Assembly: GCA_937926755.1 (NCBI GenBank) | Contig: CALBBA010000158.1 | Span: 1-6,385, forward strand | Direction: 5' to 3' | DNA length: 6,385 nt | From: an uncultured Collinsella sp. | GTDB taxonomy: Bacteria > Actinomycetota > Coriobacteriia > Coriobacteriales > Coriobacteriaceae | Shown: piece after piece, positions 5,838 through 6,385 of the stretch | Layout: each line of letters begins with the position of its first letter | How positions within the stretch are numbered: the first letter of the stretch is position 1 | Made by a program: the position numbers and the translations under genes | Notes under the pieces: model-generated | Told to the model about the DNA's origin: nothing | Seen by the model: only the letters and a program-made list of their open reading frames with translations | The model's database searches: none

Positions 5838-6305
5838 ATGAACAGCGCAAGCGCCAAGCGTATCGACATCATCTCGGACACCCACGGCTATCTTTCGCCT
5901 GCGCTCCTGGATGAGCTTGAGGGCGCAGACCTGATTATCCACGCCGGCGACCTCACGTCAGAGATGGACTACGAGCACCTATGCACCATCGCCCCCGTGC
6001 GGGCCGTACTGGGCAACAACGATTACTACCGCGACTACGGCCCCGATGTAGACCGTCTTGCGCTCTTTACCTACGAAGGACTCAAGTTCGCCGTAGCCCA
6101 CTACCGCGAAGACCTTCCGGTGGGATCCGTAGACGTAGCCATCAACGGCCACACCCACGTAACCAAAGAAGCCCAAGTGGGCCGCTGCTTAGTTCTCAAC
6201 CCGGGCAGCGCCAGCTACCCCAGAGGCACCCGAGGCCCCACCATGGCCAGAATGCTAGTAAAAGACGGCAAGATCCTAAGCACTAAGTTTATTGACCTAG
6301 ACTAA
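5838..6305 (+). CDS. YfcE/MJ0936-family metallophosphoesterase
   Basis: A compact 155-residue calcineurin-like phosphodiesterase, close to the usual length of the YfcE/MJ0936 group. The two-metal site is complete: IISDTHG gives Asp14 and His16, IIHAGDL gives Asp38, VLGNND gives Asn60 with Asp62 nearby, His88 sits in FAVAHYRED, and NGHTH gives His105 and His107. VLNPGSASYPRG (118-129) is the family's characteristic closing motif. Known relatives hydrolyse model phosphodiesters in vitro with Mn or Ni, and their natural substrates are mostly unknown. The protein is cytosolic, with no signal or membrane segment. The gene is framed by two terminators and has no clear promoter of its own. Codon choice changes along it: from codon 48 on I count 7 GTA, 4 CTA, 1 TTA, 2 AGA and 1 CGA, with none of these before that point, and such codons are scarce in the other genes here. 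Confidence 0.92.
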   Translation: MNSASAKRIDIISDTHGYLSPALLDELEGADLIIHAGDLTSEMDYEHLCTIAPVRAVLGNNDYYRDYGPDVDRLALFTYEGLKFAVAHYREDLPVGSVDVAINGHTHVTKEAQVGRCLVLNPGSASYPRGTRGPTMARMLVKDGKILSTKFIDLD

Positions 6306-6312
6306 CCGCAAC

Positions 6313-6347
6313 AAAAACGGGGGATGCACAACGCATCTCCCGTTTTT
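6313..6347 (+). terminator. Strong, probably bidirectional terminator after the phosphoesterase
   Basis: A 15-base left arm (6313-6327, starting AAAAACGGG) pairs with 6333-6347 with a single G-T wobble around the loop ACAAC. T-rich sequence then continues to 6351 (TTTTTCTTT). The matching A-run on the left means it could also stop transcripts coming from the opposite strand, which would suit a convergent gene just beyond the window. No such gene can be shown in the remaining 34 bases. Confidence 0.92.
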
Positions 6348-6385
6348 CTTTGAGCCAAAGTAAGAAGTTCAACAAGATCCATCAG

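Noticed and set aside
6352..6385. Possible end of a convergent minus-strand gene
   Set aside because: The bidirectional terminator hints at one, but 34 bases without a recognisable motif cannot support a coding call.

Overview
The window looks like ordinary chromosomal DNA from a high-GC anaerobic actinomycete. The best guess is Coriobacteriia, and Collinsella or a near relative in particular. This rests on overall gene style: strong preference for G/C-ending codons, GGAGG-type ribosome sites, compact same-strand gene order, and a UMF1 transporter, LytTR system and YfcE-type phosphodiesterase side by side. It is an inference, because there is no rRNA or other marker gene. All six real genes are on the + strand. 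There is no tRNA, rRNA, CRISPR array, insertion sequence or phage gene.

Layout. (1) 1-892: the 3' part of a zinc-dependent phospholipase C-like protein, cut by the window edge. (2) 995-2254: a complete 12-helix-type UMF1/Atg22-family transporter, behind its own possible promoter. (3) 2255-2425: a 171-base intergenic stretch with a promoter-like element and then a strong terminator-type hairpin that ends only 21 bases before the next start codon. (4) 2426-4953: a GT-A glycosyltransferase whose stop overlaps the start of a LytS-type sensor histidine kinase (ATGA overlap). (5) 4954-5025: a 72-base gap holding a two-tier stem-loop. (6) 5026-5742: the LytTR response regulator, followed by an intrinsic terminator at 5749-5798. 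(7) 5838-6305: a YfcE/MJ0936-type metallophosphoesterase, closed by a very strong, probably bidirectional terminator at 6313-6347. The last 34 bases show nothing I can call.

How the genes may work together. The clearest unit is glycosyltransferase - sensor kinase - response regulator. The kinase keeps the GAF-like and catalytic parts of the LytS/BtsS family, but its usual multi-helix 5TMR sensor is replaced by only two membrane helices. The regulator carries a complete receiver and a LytTR DNA-binding domain. Translational coupling of the glycosyltransferase to the kinase suggests, without proving, that the system senses or controls a cell-surface glycan. The most unusual non-coding signal is terminator-like hairpins placed just before the start codons of the glycosyltransferase and of the phosphoesterase. 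These could make expression of both genes depend on read-through. I see no clear evidence of an entirely new system; the GT-kinase-regulator operon with its hairpin leader is the best candidate for a second look.
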